NCBI GenBank assembly: GCA_910579685.1
Contig: CAJTVN010000004.1
Location: forward strand, 1 to 64,000
DNA length: 64,000 nucleotides
Direction of reading: 5' to 3'
Origin: an uncultured Lachnospiraceae bacterium
GTDB lineage: Bacteria; Bacillota; Clostridia; Lachnospirales; Lachnospiraceae
Shown piece by piece: positions 33,775-42,764 of the stretch. The notes beneath the pieces are model-generated. The model did not search any database. It was not told where the DNA came from and was given only the letters and a program-made list of their open reading frames with translations. Both the position numbers and the translations under genes were made by a program. Positions within the stretch are counted from its first letter, which is position 1. Every line of letters starts with the position of its first letter.

Positions 33775-33803
33775 AATATACTACAAATACTTCCAAAAAT
33801 CAA
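33775..33803 (-). promoter_or_regulatory. Promoter of the polysaccharide operon
   Basis: TTGATT (33803-33798), a 17-bp spacer and TATATT (33780-33775) on the - strand give a leader of about 75 bases before the CpsB start. The rest of the 237-base gap to the recombinase is AT-rich; the words TTTGTGAAAA and TTTTGGTCA each occur twice as direct repeats, but no inverted pair was found. Confidence 0.6.
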
Positions 33804-33928
33804 CTATAACTTTAAAATTGTGGGAATGACTTTGCATTTTGTGAAAAAAAGAGATGGTTTTTGCTATGATTTTGGTCATAGAAAGTTTTGAACCGTCAAT
33901 TTTTTGGTCACACGGGAAGGAGGCACAT

Positions 33929-35044
33929 ATGCCGAAGAGAGGAATAAACATTTACAAGAGGAAGGACGGGCGCTGGGAAGGCCGGATCAAAACAGAGGAT
34001 ACCGGTGGCGGGATACGCAGATACCGGTCGGTCTATGGGAGGACTTATGCGGAAGTGAAAAAAAGGATGGAGTGCGCAAAGACAGAAGGCTTATCCGGCG
34101 CTTTTCCCGGGAAACATACCATGGGAGAGGCGTTAAACCTGTGGCTGGAAGAGAGGAAAGGGCACTGGAAGGAGACCACCTATGCCACTTATGAGCATAT
34201 TGCGCACAAGTATGTTTTTCCAGGGCTTGGCAATGTGCGTCTTGCGGCTATGGACGAGATGCGGATGGAAAAATTTATAGCGGATATCGGCAGGGAGTGC
34301 GGGCTTTCAGACAGTTACAAGAGAAATATTTGTGCGGTTGTCGTCAGGGCAATGAAATATATAAAAAGGAGATACCGCTACGCCATCGAGATACCGCAGA
34401 ATGTCGTTCCGTCAAAAAGGCACCGGGAAAGGCGGATTCCCGGCGAGGGAAAGCTGGCTATCCTGGAGCGCTATCTCACGGAACAGGCCGGGGAAGGCGA
34501 CGCCACCTGCCTTGGCATCCTGATCGTTCTGTGTATGGGGCTGCGGATCGGGGAGATCTGCGCCCTCACCTGGGAGAATATCAATCTGGAGGAGGAAGTT
34601 GTCTGTATCTGTCAGAATCTTCAGCGGGTAAAGATAAATGACGGTCAAAAAAACAGCACGAGAATCCTGGTTCAGACGCCAAAGACGGGATGCTCCCGCA
34701 GGACGATCCCGATTCCACCCTGCCTTCTCGCCCTGCTTCAAAAGCAGGCGGCGGAGGGATATCTGATCAAGGGAAAAAGAAAACCATGGGCGGAACCGAG
34801 AACACTGCAGTACCGCTTTGCGGGAATTTTGAAGAAATGCGGACTGGAAAACTTTAACTTTCACCTGCTCCGCCATGCCTTTGCCACCCGCTGTATCACG
34901 AAGGGCTTTGACGTGAAAAGCCTGAGCGAGATTCTGGGGCACAGCGATATCCAGATTACGCTCAATCTCTATGTCCATTCCACCATGCAGCGCAAAAAGC
35001 AGCTCATGGAGCGGTTTGAGGACTGTCTCTATTCCAATGATTGA
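33929..35044 (+). CDS. Tyrosine recombinase/integrase
   Basis: ATG 33929 follows AAGGAGG and starts MPKRGINIYKRKDGRWEGRI. The 371-residue protein has the AP2-like arm-binding start, a core-binding domain (about 60-150) and the catalytic domain with Arg in MGLRIGEICALTW, H-x2-R in HLLRHAFATRC, His in LGHSDIQITLNLY and the nucleophile Tyr in NLYVHST. It is divergent from the polysaccharide operon. It may be a relic of an integrated element or a recombinase acting on nearby DNA. Confidence 0.9.
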   Translation: MPKRGINIYKRKDGRWEGRIKTEDTGGGIRRYRSVYGRTYAEVKKRMECAKTEGLSGAFPGKHTMGEALNLWLEERKGHWKETTYATYEHIAHKYVFPGLGNVRLAAMDEMRMEKFIADIGRECGLSDSYKRNICAVVVRAMKYIKRRYRYAIEIPQNVVPSKRHRERRIPGEGKLAILERYLTEQAGEGDATCLGILIVLCMGLRIGEICALTWENINLEEEVVCICQNLQRVKINDGQKNSTRILVQTPKTGCSRRTIPIPPCLLALLQKQAAEGYLIKGKRKPWAEPRTLQYRFAGILKKCGLENFNFHLLRHAFATRCITKGFDVKSLSEILGHSDIQITLNLYVHSTMQRKKQLMERFEDCLYSND

Positions 35045-35097
35045 TCATCCCTCAAATGTGCGGGATCACAAATTTTACAGCCGTCAAAATTACCGTC

Positions 35098-35131
35098 AGC
35101 AGGGCAGAATATCTGTCCTGCTTTTCTTTTT
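35098..35131 (+). terminator. Terminator after the recombinase
   Basis: AGCAGGGCAGA-ATA-TCTGTCCTGCT followed by TTTCTTTTT, about 55 bases after the stop codon. Confidence 0.8.
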
Positions 35132-35185
35132 CACCGGAGATCAGGAGGAGAGGAACAGAAAATTTCGTTGTTTATAAAATTCTAT

Positions 35186-35224
35186 GAAAAAACAGCCTGT
35201 TTTCCTCTTCGAAAACAGACTGCT
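35186..35224 (-). terminator. Terminator after the amidase-deacetylase gene
   Basis: On the - strand a 12-bp stem with the core CTGTTTTC-GAAGAG-GAAAACAG is followed by six T residues, 28 bases after the gene. Confidence 0.75.
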
Positions 35225-35251
35225 TCTTTTTTTCCTGTTTTGTTTCTCCGT

Positions 35252-36694
35252 TTACTTTTCCCAGAATCGTTTAAACTGCACCGGTTCGATTTTGGTTGTC
35301 AGCGGCTTCATCTGGTATTCCGGAAAAGCGTCGATGAGCTCGTTTAAACACTGCGCTGTCGCGGTCACTCTGTCATGGGCAAGAAGAACCACCTTTTTCC
35401 GGTCCAGGGTGGTAGCTTTGGCATTGGCAATCAGCTCCTGCGCCTGCTTTTCTCCCACGGCGTCCTCCAGACTGGCGTTCCAGTCAAAATAAATGTAGCC
35501 CTGCTCCTCCATCCGTTCCACAATCTCCCTGCACACCGTTTTGTTGTAGGCGTTCACGCTGCCGCCCGGAAAGCGGAACAGCTTTACCTCCACGCCCATA
35601 ATCTCACGAACCGTGTCATACGCCTTCTGGAAATCCTCTATATAGCTGTCCGCACTTTTGTAGAGGAGATTGTAATCGTGCACATCACAGTGAATCCCAA
35701 CCGTATGGCCTTCCTGTGCGATCCTCTTTGCCGTTTCCGGGTGCTTTCGCACATATTCGCCGATCACAAAAAATGTCGCCTTAATATCCCTCTCCTTCAA
35801 GATATCCAGTATCAAATCCGTGTTCTTTGCAGAGGGCCCGTCGTCAAAGGTCAGATACATAGTCTTTGGATGAAAGTAGAGATCGATCCCCCTGACAATC
35901 CCCTCCGCAATCTTCTCCTGATATTCCCCGGTGACAAGAAGCCCTCTCTCCTGCGGGTTTGTAAGAAATCCCGTCTCAATCAGGCAGGACGGCATATCCG
36001 TCTTTGTGGTGACGCAAAGATCCGATGCTCCCACCAGCTCCCTCTCCACGGCCCCGGTGCTCTTTGCCGTCTCCTGATTGACCAGCCGGGCCAGTCTTTT
36101 GCTGTCTCTGAACCTGTCGCTCCCGTCATACCAGGTCTCCACCCCCGCAGCCGTCGCATCCTCGCAGGAATTCTGATGGATACTCACAAAGATAAGCGTC
36201 TCCTGCACATTTGCCTGCTCCACTCTCTCCTCCTTGGAAAGATAGACGTCCTCCTGCCTGGAAAGCCTCACCGCATAACCCATTTCGGACAATTTATCGG
36301 AAACCAGCAGAGCGATCTGAAGATTGATGTCCTTCTCCCGGATGCTGTCCCTGACACAGCCGTCGTCAAGGCCTCCATGCCCCGGATCTATGACGATCAC
36401 CGGCTCCTTTTCGGGCTCGCTCTCCTGCTCCTGCTGCGCCGCCTCCTGCATGGCCTTTTCCCGCTCCTGCTGCGCCGCCTCCTGCATGGCCTTTTCCGTC
36501 TCCTCCTGTACAGCCTTTTCCCGCTCTTCCTGTGCCGTCTTTTCACGGGCTGCCCTGGCCGCCTCTTCCATTTCGGGGTCTTCCGGAGCCGCAAGCACCC
36601 TGCCCGCCGTAAGTAGAGACACTCCCACAATTGCCGCAAAAAGCCACGCATACGCCGACGTTTTTTTTCTTCTTATCTTTCTCTTATGGTACAT
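35252..36694 (-). CDS. Fusion of N-acetylmuramoyl-L-alanine amidase and polysaccharide deacetylase
   Basis: The 480-residue secreted protein has a signal or anchor helix (about 14-34), a charged coiled coil built of repeats (about 40-95), an Amidase_3 domain (98-272) and a NodB deacetylase domain (278-460). Amidase zinc ligands and catalytic Glu are visible: His106 in DPGHGG, Glu120, His173 in SIHQNS and Glu240 in ETGFLTN. The deacetylase has TFDDGPS (Asp284-Asp285), the H-x3-H pair His335/His339 and FRFPGGS. It would cut peptide stems and deacetylate a wall or surface glycan. Confidence 0.92.
   Translation of the reverse strand: MYHKRKIRRKKTSAYAWLFAAIVGVSLLTAGRVLAAPEDPEMEEAARAAREKTAQEEREKAVQEETEKAMQEAAQQEREKAMQEAAQQEQESEPEKEPVIVIDPGHGGLDDGCVRDSIREKDINLQIALLVSDKLSEMGYAVRLSRQEDVYLSKEERVEQANVQETLIFVSIHQNSCEDATAAGVETWYDGSDRFRDSKRLARLVNQETAKSTGAVERELVGASDLCVTTKTDMPSCLIETGFLTNPQERGLLVTGEYQEKIAEGIVRGIDLYFHPKTMYLTFDDGPSAKNTDLILDILKERDIKATFFVIGEYVRKHPETAKRIAQEGHTVGIHCDVHDYNLLYKSADSYIEDFQKAYDTVREIMGVEVKLFRFPGGSVNAYNKTVCREIVERMEEQGYIYFDWNASLEDAVGEKQAQELIANAKATTLDRKKVVLLAHDRVTATAQCLNELIDAFPEYQMKPLTTKIEPVQFKRFWEK
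36427..36534. repeat. 36-bp tandem repeats inside the amidase gene
   Basis: Two nearly identical 36-base units (36427-36462 and 36463-36498) and a diverged third encode the 12-residue block EREKAMQEAAQQ of the coiled coil. Copy number could vary without changing frame. Confidence 0.75.
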
Positions 36695-36795
36695 AAAAAA
36701 TGATGCTCCTCTCCGGTATCTGACTCCTATTAACTATATTGTCAGCATACAGAAAGGATGCATCAAACATTCATCATTTTTGCATCATATTTGCA

Positions 36796-37620
36796 TCATT
36801 TGGAGATTTTTAGAAACAGCTCGTTGATTCCCTCATAAAATCCGATGGTGACAATGGTTCTGTCCTCGCCCATCCCCGCAAAGGCGTATTTCTTATAATA
36901 AGGCGTGGTTTCCAAAAGAGGGTTGTCCGTCTCATACTCCCCGGGCGCCTCCAGCCCCATATAAGCGCTCCACCGTTCGATCATGCGGTCCGTATCGATC
37001 TCCTCCCATTTAAGCGGCGTTCTCACATAGAACTCGTAAATCTTTCCATCGTCAGCGTCAATATACGCATCGATCAGCCGGTTTTCCTTATTTGCGTTTT
37101 TCTGGCTGTTGGACAGACTCATCTTCCAAACCGCCACATTGTTCCTGGGCTCCGGCACGTCAATGGCCGAATACAGCGTCGCATCATAGGCTGACGCCTG
37201 CACCTGCCGGATTTCCCCGGGAAGAATTCCCAGCTCCTTAAGCTCCTGCAGCTGCCGGTCACAGGTTTCGTAGATTTCCTTGTCCGTGATTTCCTTTCCG
37301 GACGGGCCTTTGCGGTTTACCACAAAGGCATAGGTTCCCGTCAGATCCTGATAATCCATCTCCGTGTCGCGAATCAGCGCGCTCTGCTCGCTTTCCGGAA
37401 GGATCTGGCTGTTCAGACACTGGGAAAGAATAAACAGCTTTTCATTGCGGCTCAGCCGGTAACGGTAGCCCTCGTTCTCACCCTCCTCTTCCTGCACGTG
37501 GATCTGCCCGATCACCCCTCTGTCCTTGTATACCGCAAGGGCCTCCGGCCCCCATATGGAGAGAACCACTACCAGCAGGGCAAAACAAAGAAGCAAAAGA
37601 TTAATGATCTGCTTTTTCAT
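36796..37620 (-). CDS. Membrane-anchored protein of unknown function linked to a two-component system
   Basis: A 274-residue protein with one N-terminal helix (residues 5-27) and an extracellular part of mixed alpha/beta character. Recognisable pieces are only local (DYQDLTGTYAFVVNRKGPSG; KIYEFYVRTPLKWEEIDTDR). Its start overlaps the histidine kinase gene by 20 bases, so expression is coupled. I infer a sensor accessory or target of the kinase. No named family is recognised. Confidence 0.75.
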   Translation of the reverse strand: MKKQIINLLLLCFALLVVVLSIWGPEALAVYKDRGVIGQIHVQEEEGENEGYRYRLSRNEKLFILSQCLNSQILPESEQSALIRDTEMDYQDLTGTYAFVVNRKGPSGKEITDKEIYETCDRQLQELKELGILPGEIRQVQASAYDATLYSAIDVPEPRNNVAVWKMSLSNSQKNANKENRLIDAYIDADDGKIYEFYVRTPLKWEEIDTDRMIERWSAYMGLEAPGEYETDNPLLETTPYYKKYAFAGMGEDRTIVTIGFYEGINELFLKISK

Positions 37621-39079
37621 GAGTATCCTCCTTCCCTGCGGGGATCACAAAGCCGATACAGCTTCCCCTGCCTGGTTCGCTCTCAATTTCCAGGCCGCTT
37701 TGATGGAGGGAGAGTATCTCCGCACAGAGGGCCAGTCCAAGACCTGCGCCGTTGCGGCTTCTGGATCGCGACTTGTCCACCATATAAAAAGCCTCCGTGA
37801 TCCTGGCCTGCTCCGTTTTGGGAATTCCAACGCCGTAATCCCTGACCGCAAACCGGTAGCCGTCCCGCACCCGCTTTCCCATCACCTCGACCAGACCCCC
37901 CGGCTGCGAGGCTTTGCAGGCATTATCCAAAAGATTGATCAGCACGGTTTTGATCAGATCCGAATCCACAAAAACAGAATCCCTGTCATAGGAATACACA
38001 AACTGATACCCCTGGCCGTCATCAGAGAAGCCGCTCCTGCCGTCTTTCTGCGGCTGCGCACATCCAAAAGGCATGAATGTGTCCTGCAGATAGGCAAAGA
38101 GGCTTTCCGCCGAAACCCTGCGAAGCTGCGCCTGGCCCCGCTTCGTGACCAGAATATCCAGAAGGCGCAACGACATGGTCTCCAGCCGCTTTCCCTCGGT
38201 ATAAATATAATTGGCGGACAGAAAGCTCTTCTCCTCGTCCAGCTTCCTGGAACGCAGCATATCCGCATAGCCGATGATGGAGGTGAGCGGCGTCTTCAGC
38301 TCATGGGCAAACGCTCCCACGAAATCCTCCCTGGCCTTTATCTCCTCCTCCAGCTTTTGGATATTCTCCTGCAGAACCCCGGCCATCTTGTTGAAATCCA
38401 GGGTCAGATCTCCCAGCTCGTCTCCGCTTACCTTTTTCGCCCGGTAACCGTAATCCCCTGCCGCCATCTCCCTGGTTGCCCTGGTGAGCAGACGGATGGG
38501 CTTTGTCAGCCAGGCGGCGATAAACAGCATGATCACCACTCCCAGCGCCAGCATGAGAATCGTGATCCGCCTGTAAACGGAATATCCCATCGCCCGCTCC
38601 GAAAAAACCCCGGACACATCCTTCATGGTTTCCAGATAAAGTCTTCTGTCCAGGGCACTGACGCGGCTCCTGGTCTGTATGTAATATTTCCCTCCGCTCA
38701 AAACCACGCGGTAAGCCCTGGTGTTTTCCCCCGCATCCTCCAAAAGCCCGGAATCCGCATCAAATCCGTCGCTCACATAGAGGGTGTTCTTTTCCTCGTC
38801 GGAAAGCCGAAGCAGACGGCGCACATCCTGCCCGCTAGTCTCCAGATTGGAAGCGATCTGCTCCACGGTCCCGTTGGGAAGCACGCCATATTTCACCGGC
38901 ACATTGAGAGCCGCCGTCTCAAACGCAAACCGCAGAATGCTGTTCTCGTCAAGAGCCTGTCCGATCTCCCTCTCCAGAGAGGTCTCAAACACATAATTGA
39001 CAAAATAAAATCCGCTGAGGCCAAGGGCAAACGCCATAAGGATCATGGTCCACAGCACAAGCTTTACCGAAAACTTCAA
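37601..39079 (-). CDS. Sensor histidine kinase, HAMP-HisKA type
   Basis: The 492-residue kinase has helices at about 5-28 and 170-192 around an extracellular sensor, then HAMP (WLTKPIRLLTRATREMAAGD), the phospho-His box AFAHELKTPLTSIIGYADML, N box (LINLLDNACKAS), G1 (DYGVGIP) and G2 (GAGLGLAL). It shares a 4-base overlap with its response regulator gene. It is similar in layout to the kinase at 52019-53404. Confidence 0.93.
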   Translation of the reverse strand: MKFSVKLVLWTMILMAFALGLSGFYFVNYVFETSLEREIGQALDENSILRFAFETAALNVPVKYGVLPNGTVEQIASNLETSGQDVRRLLRLSDEEKNTLYVSDGFDADSGLLEDAGENTRAYRVVLSGGKYYIQTRSRVSALDRRLYLETMKDVSGVFSERAMGYSVYRRITILMLALGVVIMLFIAAWLTKPIRLLTRATREMAAGDYGYRAKKVSGDELGDLTLDFNKMAGVLQENIQKLEEEIKAREDFVGAFAHELKTPLTSIIGYADMLRSRKLDEEKSFLSANYIYTEGKRLETMSLRLLDILVTKRGQAQLRRVSAESLFAYLQDTFMPFGCAQPQKDGRSGFSDDGQGYQFVYSYDRDSVFVDSDLIKTVLINLLDNACKASQPGGLVEVMGKRVRDGYRFAVRDYGVGIPKTEQARITEAFYMVDKSRSRSRNGAGLGLALCAEILSLHQSGLEIESEPGRGSCIGFVIPAGKEDTHEKADH

Positions 39080-39735
39080 CTTGATACCTCCAGGCGGTAG
39101 CCCACCTTATATACCGCCACCAGATTTTTTTCCAAGCCAAGCTTTTTGCGAAGCCGCTGGACATGGAGATCCAGCGTCCGGCTGTCCGCAAAATATTCTC
39201 CCTCCCAGACCTTCTCATACAGAGTCTCCCGGAACAGGGCCACATTGCGGTTCTCCACAAACAAAAGCAGCAGCTCGAATTCCTTGTTGGTAAGGATCAC
39301 AGGCCTTCCGGCCCTTGTAACCGTCCTGGCCTCCACGTCCACCACCACGTCCCCGATGGTGATCTGTTTTTCCGCCTTGTTGTAGCGCCGAAGCACCGCC
39401 TCCACCCTGGCCACAAGCTCCACCACGTCAAAAGGCTTCACCAGATAGTCGTCCGCTCCAAGCTTAAGCCCCTTGACCCGGTCCTTCACCTCATGCTTGG
39501 CCGAGATAAAAATCACCGGAATCCTCAGGGGCCGGATGTATTCCATCACGTCATAGCCGTCCGCTCCCGGAAGCATGATATCAAGGAGCACCAGATCATA
39601 ATTCTCCCTGTCAATGGCCTCTATGGCCTTCATGCCGTCCATAACCGCCGTGCAGTGATACCCCGCCGCCGACAGATTCAGATCGATCAGGTCGCAGATC
39701 GGTTTTTCATCATCCACAATCAATATCTTTATCAC
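39076..39735 (-). CDS. OmpR-family response regulator
   Basis: I choose GTG 39735 as start: it overlaps the stop of the upstream gene as GTGA and gives a standard N-terminus (VIKILIVDDEKPICDLIDLN). The 219-residue protein has the phospho-Asp in DLVLLDIMLPGADG, Lys in DYLVKPFDVVEL, and a winged-helix DNA-binding domain (RTVTRAGRPVILTNKEFELL; DLHVQRLRKKLG). It works with the kinase directly downstream. Confidence 0.93.
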   Translation of the reverse strand: MIKILIVDDEKPICDLIDLNLSAAGYHCTAVMDGMKAIEAIDRENYDLVLLDIMLPGADGYDVMEYIRPLRIPVIFISAKHEVKDRVKGLKLGADDYLVKPFDVVELVARVEAVLRRYNKAEKQITIGDVVVDVEARTVTRAGRPVILTNKEFELLLLFVENRNVALFRETLYEKVWEGEYFADSRTLDLHVQRLRKKLGLEKNLVAVYKVGYRLEVSS

Positions 39736-40883
39736 TCTGATTTCCACCCCCAACAGGCTCTTGCCTTTTCCACAAGCTCCGCCACCGTGCTCTCCTCGTC
39801 GCAGCGCACCTTTTTCTTTACCTCCGTGTCCGCATAGAAACCGCCGGTTCTCTGGTAATAAATGGAATAGTCGCTCTCGATCATTAGCTCGTTTCCGTTT
39901 CCCTCGTAGCTGTAACGGGCCAGCACCAGGATATCCTTCATCCCGTCCCCGTCAATATCCCGACAGGTAATCCCCTTCAGCGCATAGAGATTATCAAAAT
40001 CCCCCATGGGCTGAAAGCTCCACACAATGTTTCCCTGCTCATCGATCAGATAAATCATAAAGGTGGAAAAATTAGCCATTGTGTACGTGCCCGGTACCAC
40101 CTCCAGTCTTCCCAGTTTTTCAAACCGTCTGGGATAGCACTGCTCCTGGGCAATGGAGAAACCGTTTCCGAGCAGCTCGCTGCGGCTTGTGGCCGTGTAG
40201 AGAAATTCCGTGGAATAGCCGTCCCTCACAAAGGCCGTGATGCTTTCCACGCTCTTGTTCATTCCGAAACGGTTGATCTTATCGGAGATCCGGTAATCCC
40301 GGTAAAAGCCCTCTTCGCTCTGGAACAGCACGTCCCCGATCTTATAGGGCTTTCCCGCATAGGCTCCCTCCCGGTTTGCGCAGGTTGTGATCAGCACGAT
40401 ATCCATAAGTCCGTCCCGGTTGAGATCCTGAAAGGAAACTGCCGAAATGCTTTTTACAGGCTGCTCCAGCTCCCCCGTCCTTCGGTTGTTGGTTTCCAGC
40501 TGATCCGTCCGCTCCACCACCGTTCCGTCCGCCTTCGTAAAGAACAGCGCCAGACGGCTGTATTTCTCCTCCAGTGCGGGAACCAGGCATACCTCGCCAA
40601 AGCGCTTCGTCTCAATCGCAAAAACCTGATCCTCGATCACGCGGAAACCGCCGGGCCCGATGTCCGCCTGCTTTTCAATTCCCTCAAGCCGGCGCTGGTA
40701 ATCCTCGTAATTCGCAAGAAGCTTCTCGCTTTCTTCCTCTGCGGCGCAGACCACGGAGGGACAGAAGCCCGTTCCCCAATCCGGGTGCAAAAAACCTGTC
40801 AGAAGAACCGCCAACGCCAGGGCCGCCGCCCCATAACCCTTTCTCTTTCTCAAAAAGCACTCTAACTTTTCCTTTGTCTTCAC
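39732..40883 (-). CDS. Exported FG-GAP-like repeat protein in a two-component operon
   Basis: The start at GTG 40883 has GGGGAG at good spacing; two in-frame ATGs lie six codons upstream. The 383-residue product has a basic start and a signal or anchor helix, followed by an all-beta domain. Two calcium-binding D-x-[ND]-x-DG loops are seen: FQDLNRDGLMDIVLITTC and CRDIDGDGMKDILVLARYS, as in FG-GAP/VCBS propeller repeats. Being the gene just ahead of the regulator, it is a good candidate for an extracellular signal receptor of that system. Confidence 0.75.
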   Translation of the reverse strand: MKTKEKLECFLRKRKGYGAAALALAVLLTGFLHPDWGTGFCPSVVCAAEEESEKLLANYEDYQRRLEGIEKQADIGPGGFRVIEDQVFAIETKRFGEVCLVPALEEKYSRLALFFTKADGTVVERTDQLETNNRRTGELEQPVKSISAVSFQDLNRDGLMDIVLITTCANREGAYAGKPYKIGDVLFQSEEGFYRDYRISDKINRFGMNKSVESITAFVRDGYSTEFLYTATSRSELLGNGFSIAQEQCYPRRFEKLGRLEVVPGTYTMANFSTFMIYLIDEQGNIVWSFQPMGDFDNLYALKGITCRDIDGDGMKDILVLARYSYEGNGNELMIESDYSIYYQRTGGFYADTEVKKKVRCDEESTVAELVEKARACWGWKSE

Positions 40884-40897
40884 AGAATCTCCCCGCA

Positions 40898-42559
40898 TCA
40901 TCCATTCGTTTCTGCCATCCGCCCCTTTATCTGCGCAATGGCTTCGTTTACCCTCTCCCGGAGCCGGAGAAGGTAAGCCTCCTCCTGCGGATATTCGTCA
41001 AAGGCCACCTTCTCCCCATCAATCAATTCCAGAACCTTCTCTCTCCCTGCCAGCCTCTCAAGCGCCGTGAACGCACAGTAATCCGACATGGCCTCGTCCA
41101 TCAGCATCTGCCGTATGGAACCTTCCGGTTTTCCGTCCGCTCCCGGATAAACCAGAAACGGGTCGCCGGAGGGAAACGACCCGTCAGCGTCCGTGCTCCG
41201 GTAAGGATCCACGGAATAAAGAGAGCGCTCCGAATAATAAAAATTATAGCCCCAGTGGAGAAATCCGTCCAGCCGGTATTTGTACAGAAGCGTGCCCAGG
41301 ATCCGGGTGCGGTATCCAGGAAGTGCAATAAAGCGGTTTGGCACATCCACGCACTGGGATGTGCAGTAGTAACACCACAGACGCTCCGGGCGTTTTTCCA
41401 GAAACGGCTCTATGGCGTCCACCGCACAGACCGGCTGGCGGACCAGGCCCTTCTCATAGAAATCATAGTGAGACAGGGCGTCGATCATCTCATAACCCTC
41501 AAGGTCCGGCGCAGCCGCCTCCCACGCCTTCCGGTAAGATTCCAGATGATCCATGGAGGGCTCGTCGGATATATGAAAATAACATTTTTGGCTGATTCCC
41601 ATGTCCGCAAGCTCCTTTTTCAGGGCTGTGAGAAACTGATGAAGGAACGTTCGGTACGCCCCGCCGGCAGCGTCCGTGTCCCAGCCGAAGATCTGCACGT
41701 ATTCCCCGTTCTTCACCGCCATGATCTTAGGGGCCGCCTTCGCTCCCCACTGGGTGAACAGATGGGAAAACTCAAAGTATTCGATCCCGCACTCCCGGGC
41801 CATGTCCACCCATCTGTGCAGCTTTTCAAAGCCGAATCCATATTTCCCCTCACCGAGGACCGTCACATCCACCAGCTGTACCGTAGGGCGCTCACCCCAT
41901 ACAGCCGTGTCCAGGGGCGGCGTGAAAACAGGGGTGAGGAGCATATTGCACCTGTGCTGCGCCGCCGACTTCACAAAGGCTCTGATAATCTCCCAGTGCC
42001 TCTCGGAAAACACTTCCACCTGATAGTAATCCGCCAGGCAGTCGCTGTGGAACCACTCTGTATGGGGGATGGGAAGCGGGGGAAGCACATAGTCCACAAC
42101 CCGGCACAGGATCTGCGGCTCGCAAAGCACCGCACCCTGCGCCTCCATGCGGATCTTCACCGGATAATCCCCCGCCTCCATGCCCTCGTCCAGCTCCACG
42201 TCGATCCAAAGGCACCGCCACTGGCCGGCTACCAGCGGAAATCCCCGCCCGGAAATCTCACTGAGCCGGTCCGGATACAGTCCCGGTCTGTCGGTGAGAT
42301 ATCCCGGATCCCTCCTTGTGTGGCAGGGGTACTCACATGGCACGAGATTCACCGTGCGCACGTGCACCCGATCCGCTATGGGCGATACCACCGCAGCGCT
42401 TCCCCGTTCCCGCCTTCCCCCGCCCCAATAATAGGCGATCTGAAAGGAAAGCGTCTCCCCCTTCAGGCCTGTCATTCTCTTCTCCTGCAATTCCTCCATG
42501 TTTTCCCCGTCAGAAAACACCTTGCACAGGGAAGATACGAGCTTATACTCAAAACCCAT
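40898..42559 (-). CDS. DUF4091 domain protein, probable glycoside hydrolase
   Basis: The 553-residue protein has an N-terminal beta domain (about 1-165), a barrel-like middle with KCYFHISDEPSMDHLESYRK (an acid pair in the usual catalytic position), and the DUF4091 region with GTLLYKYRLDGFLHWGYNFY near residue 430. It lacks a signal peptide. DUF4091 proteins belong to a poorly studied glycosidase-like family. It is the first gene of a five-gene operon with a two-component system, 14 bases before the FG-GAP-like gene. Confidence 0.82.
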   Translation of the reverse strand: MGFEYKLVSSLCKVFSDGENMEELQEKRMTGLKGETLSFQIAYYWGGGRRERGSAAVVSPIADRVHVRTVNLVPCEYPCHTRRDPGYLTDRPGLYPDRLSEISGRGFPLVAGQWRCLWIDVELDEGMEAGDYPVKIRMEAQGAVLCEPQILCRVVDYVLPPLPIPHTEWFHSDCLADYYQVEVFSERHWEIIRAFVKSAAQHRCNMLLTPVFTPPLDTAVWGERPTVQLVDVTVLGEGKYGFGFEKLHRWVDMARECGIEYFEFSHLFTQWGAKAAPKIMAVKNGEYVQIFGWDTDAAGGAYRTFLHQFLTALKKELADMGISQKCYFHISDEPSMDHLESYRKAWEAAAPDLEGYEMIDALSHYDFYEKGLVRQPVCAVDAIEPFLEKRPERLWCYYCTSQCVDVPNRFIALPGYRTRILGTLLYKYRLDGFLHWGYNFYYSERSLYSVDPYRSTDADGSFPSGDPFLVYPGADGKPEGSIRQMLMDEAMSDYCAFTALERLAGREKVLELIDGEKVAFDEYPQEEAYLLRLRERVNEAIAQIKGRMAETNG

Positions 42560-42593
42560 CTTTCATTCCTTTCATTTCTCTTACTGCTGATAG

Positions 42594-42632
42594 ACAAAAG
42601 GGGAATCAAATATTTTTTATTTGATTCCCCTT
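42594..42632 (-). terminator. Strong hairpin with T-run between gntP-like and DUF4091 genes
   Basis: A perfect 15-bp stem (AAGGGGAATCAAATA with its complement) and a 5-base loop is followed by TTTT on the - strand. It terminates the gntP operon or attenuates transcription entering the DUF4091 operon, whose start codon is about 40 bases away. Confidence 0.75.
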
Positions 42633-42735
42633 ATAATGCCTTTCTCTCCGTCTCCTGGTTCTGTGGCGAATCTCCTGAGTCTCTCATTGCCAATGCCGTG
42701 AAGAGGCAAATTCATCATCTGAATTTTTATTATAA

Positions 42736-42764
42736 ATTTTATCACCTTTCTCCGCTTCGAACAA
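42736..42764 (-). promoter_or_regulatory. Candidate promoter upstream of the DUF4091 operon
   Basis: TTGTTC (42764-42759), a 17-bp spacer and TAAAAT (42741-42736) on the - strand lie in the 312-base gap. The hairpin at 42594-42632 is downstream, so transcripts would meet it before the gene. Nothing else is recognised in this gap. Confidence 0.45.

Noticed and set aside
33692..33928. Invertible promoter between recombinase and polysaccharide operon
   Set aside because: I searched by eye for inverted repeats bordering the promoter and found only direct repeats.
36427..36534. CRISPR-like repeat array
   Set aside because: The repeats are directly adjacent with no spacers and encode a coiled coil in frame.
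37526..39100. A 524-codon open frame on the + strand
   Set aside because: Antisense shadow of the histidine kinase gene; no family features and no ribosome binding site.
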